62,000 nt of DNA, taken from contig NC_135552.1 of assembly GCF_964340395.1 (NCBI RefSeq), positions 16,597,194 through 16,659,193 of the forward strand, given 5' to 3'. Each line of letters starts with the position of its first letter. Within the stretch, counting starts at the first letter, position 1. The translations under genes and the position numbers were made by a program. This stretch comes from Glandiceps talaboti. Lineage: Eukaryota; Hemichordata; Enteropneusta; Spengelidae. The notes beneath the pieces are model-generated. The model was not told where the DNA came from and did not search any database. It was given only the letters and a program-made list of their open reading frames with translations. Below are positions 25,901-35,400 of the stretch, piece by piece.

Positions 25901-27718
25901 AAAGATTCATTCATTCATTTGAGCGAAAAATATGATTTATACCCTGATCATTCATAACACAAAAAAAAACACACATCTACGACATTTGTTCTGCGATGCT
26001 GCATTCTCAGCAGAGTCTACATTACTCTTTCAAATATATTCCTTTGTTGAACAACGGAAAACATTACTAAATAATATCAATTATATTCTATATAACTGAC
26101 AAATGTTAATAGGATACACTTCTCTAATTTTAGCAGTACTGTACAAAATGTAAACCGAAAACCATATGTATATTGCTTTGTACAGTGTGTCATAATATCA
26201 GACAGCAATATTAACATATATTTCTTTTCTATATACTGGATTGACCTCGTACATATAAATAGCTAAGTTATTTTTGTTCATGTTTCTTGCACTTTATACT
26301 TATTTCATATGGTAACCTTTAATGATTTCGCAAGGGATTATTACGTGTTTGAAATAAATAAAATTACAAAATATGATAAATTATGTAAATTGGCTATTCG
26401 TATGCAAGTATCTGTTTCTATAGGAGACTCACTATCAGCTTGAGTTACTAACTGTAATGCCATTCAGCACAAATCAAACTGGCCTTTTTAGAATGCCTTG
26501 CATTCGTCAATAAACAGAATGATCTCAGCATTAGCTTTAAGCCTTAGAACAATTCAACACAGGTTTACATGCCTGTAACATTATTATTCATTGGTATAAA
26601 AACCCGAAATAGCATTTGTCTGAATTTACTGGTATCTTTTCATGTCATTATGTTAATGAGATTCGTTTATAGATTGACATCAGTCACATGATACATATGT
26701 GGGTACATATGTATTGTTATTTTTTATGGGCTATTTGTTTTGAAATGACCTTTGACCATTGAGGTCATAGCTATTCATCTTTTGTACATTCTAATAACCT
26801 TTTGGAAATCATACCCCTGATTTTTACAGGCCTTGCAGTTAATTTTGTGGAAAATTTCTTGATATTGCGAAATTACATTTTTACATTGAACTCATAGTTT
26901 TTCGGTAATGTTTTATTCAGTAAAAATAAAATCCCCAGTGAAACACTTTTTTTTTTACTAATAGTTACCCTACATATCTCTGTCTTAGATCAGTGAAAAT
27001 TTGGTCAGGGAAAATTAGCTTATTGCTCTTTTCAATGAAAGTTAACTCGCTTGAAAATGTATTCCACGTTATTTGTATTCTAGTTTATGCACTCACTGAC
27101 ACTAGACTTGTCTGTGTATGAATAAGGATTTCAACATGTGTAGGGCAAGTTAGTTAAATCTCAAACAACTATAAAGAACTATCGAACTATAGTGGTCTGT
27201 GGTCAAATGCAGTTGGTTGTACATCTACATTAAACAACTTATAGAAAAGCATAAAATTTATTTAACTTATCTATTTCCCATGTAAATTTTTTTTTCATTT
27301 GCACTGCTTCTTTTGTCTTCTAGTTTCCTATACGTGTTACGATCACTATGATCATCTCCACCTATTCATCTATTGGAGAGGATAGTGATCGTAGAGAGCG
27401 TCGACAGGTAGAGGGACGAGACTACATCTTTTGTGTCTCAAAATTCAAGGAAAAACATAACTCCACCTGCTAACACATGATACAATGGACAACAAACAGA
27501 GGATATGAAATACTGTTATTATTTACTCTTTTCAATGACATCTTAAAAGATATAACAAGTATATCGAAGTTCAGATTTGCAACATGCCACATTTTCTTCA
27601 TAAAATGCCATATTTTATACATGCTAAAATGGGAATGAATAGCGAAATGTTTTCACTTACTTTCATTTTCTGATGGTGAAGAATCAAGGCTTCCATATTG
27701 TGGTGTGTGTTCCTCCAT
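4632..27718 (-). CDS. SLC11A2: NRAMP/SLC11 proton-coupled divalent metal-ion transporter (DMT1-like)
   Basis: Moves Fe2+/Mn2+ with protons across plasma or endosomal membrane. Coding exons, 5' to 3': 27718-27661, 19486-19302, 15031-14909, 12259-12033, 11863-11793, 10988-10921, 10790-10635, 10122-9964, 9185-9099, 8318-8199, 7672-7523, 6525-6452, 5848-5692, 4793-4632; 1797 bases, 598 aa (human DMT1 about 568). All phases agree. Exon 3 carries the TM1 metal motif D105-P-G-N108. Exon 7 carries the TM6 motif A281-I-I-M284-P-H-N. Exon 10 has [17 protein letters not shown], the family consensus transport signature, so residues for metal binding are intact. About 80 acidic N-terminal residues, including a run of six Glu, precede TM1; a 53-residue Ser/Asp-rich tail follows TM12. 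Introns are long and transposon-rich, especially intron 1 (8 kb) and intron 2 (4.3 kb). No canonical iron-responsive element was found in the 3' flank. Invertebrates usually have one SLC11 gene, so the SLC11A2 name means family, not strict orthology. Confidence 0.97.
6665..6803. repeat. 139-base near-perfect palindrome in NRAMP intron 12/11 region
   Basis: The left arm (about 6665-6731) is mirrored by the right arm (6732-6803), centred on TGATTTTAAATCA with almost no loop. Arms are about 65 bases with only small indels. It lies between NRAMP exons 11 and 12 and would form a long hairpin in the pre-mRNA. It looks like a young foldback element. The neighbouring open frame at 6724-7014 starts inside the palindrome and is not supported as a gene. 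Confidence 0.9.
7231..7512. repeat. tandem repeat of about 100 bases, nearly 3 copies
   Basis: Units begin 'tcaatgactttcctt', 'tcaatcactttccttc' and 'atgactttctttcaag' and share 'gttga', 'gatagatatca', 'atgccttg' and 'gtttgagggcaatc'. The array starts just 10 bases downstream (minus sense) of the NRAMP exon 11 splice donor. Confidence 0.75.
7799..7911. repeat. GT microsatellite
   Basis: About 55 GT units with a few GC and GTAT interruptions, inside NRAMP intron 10. Gives spurious Cys-Val and Thr-His open frames. Confidence 0.97.
8691..8986. repeat. 296-base palindromic foldback element in NRAMP intron 9
   Basis: Two arms of about 140 bases run outward from the perfect centre TTATTGTACGTACAATAA (8832-8849). 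The arms are roughly 90% matched by eye, including 'ttgcaatgtattgagttac' and 'acaaacacagact'. It has no coding potential. A diverged half-copy is at 1030-1195, so this is a dispersed family rather than a one-off. Confidence 0.88.
11327..11534 (-). mobile_element. MITE family A, copy 2 (one end eroded)
   Basis: Lies in NRAMP intron 5 in reverse orientation relative to the copy at 3912. The right end keeps the inverted terminus (..GTCTATCTTAGTAAG); the left end shows the internal 'gtagatta.acaagt.ggtga.agcagtg' block but has lost its terminus. Confidence 0.65.
11689..11770. repeat. short inverted repeat with TTAAA-rich core
   Basis: TAACCCTCAATT at 11689-11700 is answered by AATTGAGGGTAA at 11759-11770 around repeated ATTAAATTAAA units. 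It lies just downstream (minus sense) of NRAMP exon 5's donor. Confidence 0.6.
13830..14063 (-). other. unexplained hydrophobic open frame in NRAMP intron 3
   Basis: A 77-codon ATG-initiated frame with two hydrophobic stretches ([13 protein letters not shown] and [20 protein letters not shown]) and a charged tail [12 protein letters not shown]. The LWC..TF pattern faintly recalls the C-terminal membrane segment of cardiolipin-synthase-type CDP-alcohol phosphotransferases (CRLS1), so a retropseudogene fragment is possible. No splice signals connect it to NRAMP, whose exons 3 and 4 join in phase without it. I cannot assign a function. Confidence 0.15.
15095..16015. mobile_element. composite foldback element, full palindromic copy
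   Basis: The left arm (about 15095-15300, with 'attacatatgtacc', 'cactgcagt', 'acattattgcata') reappears inverted at about 15840-16010. Inner ends TAATAATAACAGAA.CCCAT (15306 on) and its mirror (to about 15822) bound two hairpins, each built on a stem AGTGTTTTCTGCACTTTCAC. The 15348-15421 hairpin has near-perfect arms of about 30 bases. The element lacks any transposase frame. Related single-armed copies lie at 16572-19296 (split) and 60528-60945. It fills NRAMP intron 2 directly after exon 3's acceptor side. Confidence 0.75.
16572..19296. mobile_element. second copy of the composite foldback element, split by a 2.3-kb insertion
   Basis: Segment 16572-16756 matches the left arm of the 15095 and 60528 copies, and 19078-19296 continues the same element through its internal hairpin to the end ..GGGGTTCTGTCATATTA. 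The sequence between is the inner element at 16757-19077. The right end stops 5 bases from NRAMP exon 2, so the minus-strand splice donor GTAAGT takes its last base, and the following intron sequence, from the element. Confidence 0.8.
16757..19077. mobile_element. 2.3-kb DNA element with long terminal inverted repeats and TA duplication
   Basis: Ends are CAGCTGAATCATCGAGGG and its exact mirror. The arms match at roughly 90% for about 140 bases and then as collinear blocks inward (for example 17101-17170 against 18650-18735, and 17250-17410 against 18075-18235). The right arm has an extra block at about 18240-18600. TA lies on both sides (16755-16756, 19078-19079); removing the element and one TA restores the sequence of the intact host repeat. 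No transposase is recognisable; a 67-codon minus frame at 17407-17610 is the only sizeable one and has no known motif. This fits a non-autonomous element mobilised by a TA-targeting (Tc1/mariner-like) transposase, by inference. Confidence 0.85.
19841..19973. repeat. CAGA-tailed dispersed repeat, copy 1
   Basis: A short body, 'gtagcaagtttcattagaat' onward through 'cgatgcag' and 'tttgagatatc', leads into about 15 CAGA units. The same body and tail recur at 48848-48922. Lies in NRAMP intron 1 just upstream (minus sense) of exon 2. Confidence 0.8.
20537..20800 (+). mobile_element. non-LTR retrotransposon fragment, endonuclease domain
   Basis: The frame reads [15 protein letters not shown], then [21 protein letters not shown] and [12 protein letters not shown]. 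This is the middle of an apurinic-like endonuclease (exonuclease-endonuclease-phosphatase fold) of the CR1/jockey-like type, with the catalytic GDFN present. It loses homology after about 20800, so only a fragment of about 90 residues remains. Confidence 0.8.
21969..22233. repeat. inverted-repeat element in NRAMP intron 1
   Basis: Outer ends TTTACTATACGAAAAGTCAA (left) and the mirror of TGACTTTTCATATAGTGG (right) enclose inner arms at about 22054-22088 and 22127-22160 (ACGAGACAAAGTGACA against TGTCACTTCGTCTCAT). The pattern is that of a small foldback element. Confidence 0.6.
22787..24017 (+). CDS. candidate small 4-exon gene inside NRAMP intron 1 (unidentified)
   Basis: Four short segments join in phase on the strand opposite NRAMP: 22787-22799 (ATG, 4 codons plus 1 base; donor GTAAGT), 23513-23596 (acceptor TCGTTTAG, donor GTAAGT), 23796-23837 (acceptor TTTCACAG, donor GTACAT) and 24007-24017 (acceptor TTTCTAATACAG, then stop TGA). 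The sum is 150 bases, giving a 49-residue protein. The core exon reads [17 protein letters not shown] followed by HDHIC; the next gives [13 protein letters not shown]. The charged, helix-like composition looks like real protein and unlike the translated AT-rich surroundings. I do not recognise the family. The first exon is the weakest part, and exon 2 could instead join another upstream exon. No transcript evidence is available here. Confidence 0.3.
24673..25440. repeat. minisatellite with 30-base and 22-base units
   Basis: About 28 units. The main 30-base unit is AAAATGAGAGGTTGAAATAA plus AAATGCAAAC; a 22-base unit lacks the GAGGTTGAAAT part. They combine into a higher-order period of about 82 bases (30+30+22) in several places. 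The main unit is a multiple of three, so minus-strand frames of up to 242 codons stay open (Leu-Phe-Gln-Pro-Leu and Cys-Leu-His-Phe-Tyr repeats). These are artefacts of the repeat. Confidence 0.95.
25499..25920 (+). mobile_element. 3' end of a CR1-like non-LTR retrotransposon
   Basis: Codons from 25499 to the stop TAA at 25595-25597 read [14 protein letters not shown], then [10 protein letters not shown], the characteristic last residues of CR1/jockey-type reverse-transcriptase ORFs. About 320 bases of 3' untranslated sequence follow and end at GTGAAATAAAGATTCATTC with an ATTC-repeat tail near 25905-25919, typical of this class. The 5' part is missing; the minisatellite abuts it. Confidence 0.75.
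27339..27392. repeat. hairpin ACGATCACTAT..ATAGTGATCGT
   Basis: Arms of about 18-20 bases (with one offset) around a loop TATTCATCTATT, in NRAMP intron 1 close to exon 1. Confidence 0.65.
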
Positions 27719-27817
27719 CTTTCAAAGTACTAAAGCTACCTGATTAAACAACCGTCCTCATTCACTTCAGAGATAATCCAATCACTGATAAATTCATGTC
27801 TCTATAAGCTTCCCTTT

Positions 27818-28088
27818 GTACATCACTGTTATTGCGTTATAGTTTTTCTAGACAAGAGAAATATTGATATAACATCAAAATTATAATGTTTTCACATCAC
27901 TGGCACTGTGTAATAGTTTTTCTAGACAATAGAAATATTGATATAATATCAAAATTATAATGTTTTCACATCACTGGCACTGTGTAATAGTTTTTCTAGA
28001 CAATAGAAATACTGATATAACATCAAAATTATAACGTTTGTACATCACTGGTATTGTGTTATAATTGTCTAGACAATAGAAATATTGA
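27818..28088. repeat. 73-75-base tandem repeat upstream of the NRAMP start codon
   Basis: Three and a half units starting 'agtttttctagacaa' at 27841, 27914 and 27989, with a diverged one at about 28060. It lies about 100 bases 5' of the NRAMP initiator ATG (minus sense), in the leader or the intron before exon 1. The remaining sequence to 30446 is AT-rich with a 25-T run at 29937-29961 and no supported exon. Confidence 0.85.
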
Positions 28089-30446
28089 CACAATTACATG
28101 ACATGAATTAATTAGTTATTGCAAATAAATTATGTAACTTACATATCTTGGGCAAGGCCTATTTTGAATTAGAGCCCATATTTCTACATTTCTTATTGTA
28201 ACACCTTAAAAATGATGAGTCAGTCGGTTAAAAATTTTTTAAAAAATTTTAATATGTATAAGTACATGTTGGTGGAAATTTCATTTTACAGTCACACTTG
28301 AACAGTCTGAATGAATTTAAAATGACAATTTAAGTCAGAAATAAACTTTGAACCATTCATTTATTAAATTGACAGAATTTCAGTAATAAATGGTAATTTT
28401 ACTCAGGTACACACTCATGGTGTTCACAATCAATGATGCAACTTTTATTTAATCCTGCATTTTTTTTTTAAATTTCACCAGACTGAAGAAAATACGGGGT
28501 CAGTTGCAGGTCATAGGAAACATCGAACACATTTTTACTATTTATTTTAAAATTTGCATTTTTGTTTTCCAGTGAAATAAGCGAAAATAAATCTTTAGCG
28601 AAAATATCTAGGTTTACAGTATTCAAATATGGGCATGATACACCTAACCTGTGTGACCATGGTAAATGTATGCGGTGCCAGCATGAGTATCAATATATCG
28701 GGATGACGTAAATGACATATTATTTAGATTTTCAAAGCAGATCTAAGGCACGTCATTCATCAACAAAGTTCTTATTTTACTGAGAAATGTTTGTTCAAGG
28801 ACGTAAAGCTATTATTACAAATAAATTTATAATAAAATAATCTGGATAATAACACACGGTATTATACATTAATTCACATTAAAACACGCTATGACACACA
28901 GTGTGTGCATGTTACTGACAATGCCATATTATGTGTACATGTACAACTACAGTGAAATTACACTCCATGTCAGGCTACTAGAAATTGACATACCAATATG
29001 ACAGTGGTGAAAATAATTACTTAAGGACTTTTGTCTCCATAAAAGATTTAAACTTGCAGTTAAAACAAATTTATCTTCAAAATTGAGGTAAGAAGGTCTC
29101 CCTTCCTGTTTCATTTTTACAATACTGATCATACTGAATCCAATCTGATATCATCATCAATAATATATGTTATGTACAGTGAGTTTGATTGCTGTCATGA
29201 AAGTTACAGATATATTCATCATTCAAATTTTTAAAAAAAATTTAAAAGTTAAATTCATTACACAAAAAACTTATATCACGAGAGCTAGATATTTTGACTT
29301 GAAGTTGAAATAAATCCTGAGTCCTGTAAGTTTTAGAGCATACACTACTGATGTTGAAAACAGCCACATTTTAGTTTTTAGGAAAGCAACAGATGCATAA
29401 GCAGACTTAGTGTAAACATACATGTATAATAATATGTTGCCATGCATGTAGTTATCCCAATAATGTAACTGTTATTGCTATAGTATAATATCAAATCTGC
29501 TTTATTCTCAACAACCTGTTACATAAATATAACAAGCCTTCATAGAAGACATATTCCCGACTGGTCTGTTGTCTGGCAAAGTAATTACACAAATTTAAAT
29601 TTCGCATTGAAGATGAAGGTCAAGGTCAAAGCTTTAGTATCAAGCAAGTATACTAGATACAGGTATACTTGCATATTCTACAAGTATACTTAAATGGTGT
29701 CACTAGATGCAAAACTTCAAGTTATTGAGCAATTTGTTCTTTGACCTTGAAGGGTATGTTCAAGATCAGAAATCAAGGTAAAAAAAAAAGGAAGCCAACC
29801 TCTGATGACAGGGGTGTAGACACTTGAATTGAGTCTCTGTATTCAACTTCTGCATTAGCTGCAACTGAAATATTTTTGACATTTTTTAGTTTCATACACC
29901 CTGAACAGCATTGAATGATCACCTGTGGGAAATGTATTTTTTTTTTTTTTTTTTTTTTTTTAAGCTTTCTTCAAATAGATTTGTGGGCCTGGACAATCAT
30001 GATTTAACCCTGTGTTATTGCAATACTTATGACTACCCAGTAATACCGATTGTCGAATTTTACATGTACAATGTCTAATTATTGGTATTTTAACACTACG
30101 GTTGTTCATTACCGTCAGACAGACATACCCATAGACATGTTGTTATTTCCCTGGGTCTTTGAATAAATTATATCTTCCTTCCACCACTGAGACTTTTCTC
30201 AGCACTTTTGACATTTTATTCAGCATAAAACAATTATTTCTGATGCAATTAATTTATGTCCAGGTTTAGCAAAGAATTTCGTCAGATTGTCTGGACTAAA
30301 TATTATACTAGTAGTGCATACAGTAGAAATGCAGTAGTTATTGGAGAAGAGTACACCAACTTGTTGATATCGTGACACCCCCTGAAAAGACTCGTCACAT
30401 GCACCACATTCGATGAAAACTGTATTTTGTAAAGCATAAAACTTAC

Positions 30447-31236
30447 CATCTCCTTATCAATGTTCACCAGATGGGTAATATAACATCATTCATTCATAAG
30501 TGTACGTTGCAGATAAATACACATAACGTTACATTCGTGACCATCTATGTGTCCCGCCCGAATGAACACTGTCACTTGTCGACTGGCTCGAGCTGACACC
30601 TCGATATGAAAGTGCGCCTCCAAGCGTCTGGAGTTGCATTCCTGGAAAACAAAACAGAGAAAAAATGTTCCTTTTTTGAGTTAAAAAAAATGATATTCAC
30701 AGTTCAGATATGTCAATAATTGTGACAAGTATACATTTTTTTAAAAGAAATTCTCAGAACAGATTGGTCTGAAGTACAATATTCACGATGATATAAACAT
30801 AATAAATGGCAGGGTAAAGGTCAAATTATGTCATTTCCTGTTGAGTGAGCTAGGTTGGCAGACGACTTATTATATTTACATTGGTGATACGTATGAACTG
30901 CTCAGTCGTTTGCCAAAGGTTCATCGGACCATGCATGTGTGTCTAAACTTACAACTTCGTCAAACGTGTAATCATCACCTGAAAACTTAGAGGAACGAAA
31001 GTAACCTTCGTGTACCGCGTATCAAATATATGATTGCTAGTGACATTCGATAGTGCACTATATAGCTATAGTGCGTCATTGTTGTTGTTGTTGTATTTCA
31101 GTGCCAGCGGCATATGTCACGCGATCACGGTCATCATAGACGTTCGTGAGGTTGTTGCTTTTGTTGAGCAGATTAGGAGCATTATTGTTCAACATTTTTT
31201 TTATCTTTTGATAACTGACCTAAACTTTTGATCACT
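30447..31236. promoter_or_regulatory. head-to-head region of NRAMP and ACMSD with a probable NRAMP leader exon
   Basis: On the minus strand a strong donor (GAGATG followed by GTAAGT, 30441-30446) ends a candidate non-coding exon at 30447. Acceptors suitable for joining it to the NRAMP start exon lie at about 27730-27745. The 30540-30650 stretch is locally rich in CG dinucleotides (GTCCCGCCCG, GTCGACTGGCTCGAG, GTGCGCCTCC), unlike its surroundings, as expected of a promoter. ACMSD starts 0.6 kb further right on the plus strand, so the region may be a shared bidirectional promoter. No core elements could be assigned. Confidence 0.4.
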
Positions 31237-32407
31237 ATGATGAAAATAGACATTCACAATCACATCCTACCAGAGAGATGGCCAGACTTGAAAGAGGTGA
31301 GTATTTTGTACATCATGTGTGAGCTACTGCGTCAAGGTCATGTGAAGGTTAAAACATGGATAGACTTGTGTATTTGTCGATGCACTCTATTAGCACTGAT
31401 TTAATGTGTACTTGCGAGTGTGTGTGATGTGCAGTTATGCATTATTATTTACATGGATGTTTTTTCTAGAAAGTGCCCCATTTCGCACTAACGGAAGACA
31501 AATGCAATGTTAAATCAATCAATCAATCAATCAAAAAAAATGTTCTATGGCGCTTAACAGGAACAAAAGTAGATCATTGTAAAAAAAGGTTAGACATATA
31601 TACATGTACTAAAATTAAGAGTTGTCCATAAACCCATAAACCTTCAAGAACAACTCCTGCAATTAGCTACAATATTTTATTATTTATAAAATGGAAATAC
31701 TAATAATTGTAGCTTAAATTTTGGTACTGACTGTTTGATATAGAGTGATTAATTAGTATCATATATTATGAATTTGAAAGTCATTGGAATGGGCAGGTTC
31801 ATGATTATTTGTGAGTTTTGTCAAAAACTGACGATATCAGTAATTTAATGAGTGACAGTTATATACATGTAAATGGTATTAATTTTGTCAAAAGACATAT
31901 GGTATTGTGGTAACTTATTTTAGACCAAAAAAATGTAAACATAGACTCATAGAAAGACCTGTTCAAACCAAACCCACCAGCATGCAATGATCTTGTTATA
32001 AATAAAATCACAAATGTAAATGTATAGAGCATATTTTTCTGCTGTTGCAATGGAAAAAAAAATATTCCAAACAGAATGAGAGAGATATAGAGATGTATGA
32101 TCACTGCACAGGGAGCCAGGAACTGTTACAAACAAACAACTATGCATGGGTAAATGGAATATCATTTTAAACTTATGGTAATTATGTATAAACATGTATA
32201 TATGTGTATACAGGCCTGTATACTATTGAACTAATATAATTCTGTATGTTTCTATAGATATACTATCTATGCAAACAATAGAAACATACAGTATATTATT
32301 TCAATGGTATAAAGGCCCTTATACATAGATACATGTTTATGGATAGTTACCATGAGATTAAAATGGTATTTCATTTACATGCATATTTGTTTGTTTGTTT
32401 GTTTGTT

Positions 32408-32484
<77 letters not shown>

Positions 32485-35400
32485 TGGGGGTGTAACATGT
32501 TCCTGGGCTCCCTGTGATTATTGGCCTCAGACCACTAAATAGAGTATTGGCTGATAGTATTAGATTACTAATCAGTGTATAAATAAACATAGTCACTAGT
32601 ATTTTAATTATTAACTTAACTGGTGACCTGCCCTACTTACAAACTTGTTCACCAGGGTTATGTCTAGTGGGTTGTGTATGACTTCAACAACTGGTCTTTC
32701 AATCCAGGTGAAATAATGTATATAAACATTAGAAATATTGAATTTGAGTAGATTTTTCAAATTTCAAGATTTGTGACTTTATATGATCGGTTGATTAACC
32801 AGTCATGTTCTTAGGTATTTTCCTGTAATGGAAGAGACTAATACCATTTCTCCCCAGAAAGTCAGAGTATTAGAAATAGTATTTTGCAAAATTCACATTT
32901 AGTTTAGTGCATTTCAAAGAACATTGAGAAATTACCAAATATGATACAATACTAAAAGTGAAAATGATATGAAAAAAACACTCATAAACAAATAGCAGCC
33001 AGTGATTCTTTCTTCTACGGATTTTTTCACTGACATCACGACCACTGCACATTCTGTGAAATTGTTGTTTTGGCAGTCACACCATACCTTATCAGTTGGA
33101 TTTTGTTTTCAACACTAGTCTGACGTAAGATTGGCAAACTATGTGGGTACGGGTCAACATGGTTATTCAACTACTGTACTATAGCATACAATGCTACAAC
33201 CCCTGGCAGGGTCACTATTATATTATAGCTATGGCAGCCAGATTTGCAAAGGGGCATGTACCACACATTTCCAACCCCAGACTCTATTTTAGACCATTCT
33301 AGCTAAAAGTATATCCCCATAACATATTTAAATTATACTGTTTCTAATAGGTCCCCAGTTTGGGAATAGAATGTGTATGATGAATGCCATTTAATAATAT
33401 GAAAACATTTGTTTTCTAGCTTCCCCACAAATGAGTAACACATTAGAAACATGACATATGTGCTATAAAAGTAGAATTTGTAGAGAAATTACCCCCATTT
33501 TAGATCATTTTGTGACACATCTATTATTTTACACTCAGGGAGTCCAACTTTATGCAAACCTTGGCCACTTCTTCCCTAACTTCAAACCTACTAAAACCTT
33601 TTGCTACATACAACGACTTGACTATACAGTCAAGTCCAGAATGTCATTTGTCAGTGATTTTAGTATATGTACAAAAAATGTATTTACAATATACTAGTGA
33701 GACAGTATTCATTATTAATTAACTACATGTAATTGAAAAATCTTACCTGTAATTAAGATATAGAATTTGTTTAGGTTAAGTGACTTTTTTCAAAAAGAAC
33801 ATTTTTGTCATATAATATGACTCTAGTAATTGAGGCTTTGATTTATTAAGATAGACACAAACTAAAACTACTATTGTTGTCTGATGTGGTATATACATAA
33901 GTGGATGATAAGTGTTCCCCAGTTGTGCAAATCTTAAATCACCCTGTGGTCAAGATACATGTAGTGTAAACATTGGAAGTTCCAAAACAGTACATTCCAC
34001 GTTTACATGTATGGAACTAGCTTTCAGAGATCGGCCCTACTGAGAGTGAGACTAATTAAACTAGTGTTGATTTATAATAAGTGTATCACTGTTGTATCAA
34101 CATGATGCGATGATAGTTTTGGTATGTGTATATCTTGATAAACTGAAGCATCGATATCTTGATAAACTGAAGCATCACTTACCAGAGTAATAACTGAGAC
34201 AAACAATTCCATTTCAACGTTACTCGATTGTTGTATATTACAGAGATATGGTTATGGAGGGTGGGTTCAACTACATCACCACTGCCAGGGAAAAGCCAAG
34301 ATGATGAAGGATGGCAAGATGTTTAGAGAAGTGGATGCAAACTGTTGGGATCCTGAAGTGAGGATGAAAGAGATGGATGAAACAGGTAAATCCATGACAA
34401 CAATAATGTGATACAAAATATGTGAATCACCTTGGTAACTAAACATATGTTATAACCATGTACCCTCCACCAATGTTACATGTATAAACCCATTCCTCTG
34501 CTGGTGCTCAATCTTAGGGAAAAATTTACTGTTTTGAAAAATTCTATAAGCTAGTATAGATCAATGTTTGACATTTATTATTATGGAATGTGTCTTTACA
34601 GGTGTCACAGTTCAAGCTCTTTCAACTGTACCTGTGATGTTTAGTTATTGGGCTAAGCCAGAAGATACTCTGGATTTATGTGAAATTCTGAATGATGACA
34701 TAGCTAAGATTTGTAAGAAACATCCTCGCAGGTTTGTTGGCCTTGGAACTGTACCCATGCAGGCACCAGATCTAGCAATACAGGAAATGAAACGATGTGT
34801 ACAGGTAGGAATATATATCCTTAGAATAAATAAGTATCCTATTGCAACTGATCAATAAACTTTTCAGATTTTTATTTCTGTGTATACCTTTTCAGTTTCA
34901 TATTGATTTGCGGTATCTGTTTTATGGACGATATTGAACCAGTAAAATAGAAAATTCTTCATTTGTTCGAATGTACTGTTTATTTTATGTTTATTTTTTT
35001 TTTGTAGCTGATAGAATTTGATTCTTATACCTGACACTGCCAACTTTTCCTTATAAATCCTATATTTTTAGTAGACCTGTTCTGAAAATTCTTTGCTGGT
35101 ATTTTACATAAAATTCTGCACGATCAGTTTGATAAACTGTTTAGCCATACCAGGTTCTGTATAGTGCTTTCAGAACAACATAGCAAACTATCCTTAGTAT
35201 AGACCACTAACATGAACAGCATTCAATTTGTTATTACAACACACTGTTTTATAGTAAATACAGACAAAAAACACTTTCGATGATCTTTGTTCTAGTTTCT
35301 ACCAATCTCATAAAATCTGACATGATGAATATGGCTCAATTTCTTTATTGACTTCTCTTTGTTTAGTGTTGTTTGTTTTCAATTTTGTTGTTGCAGGAGT

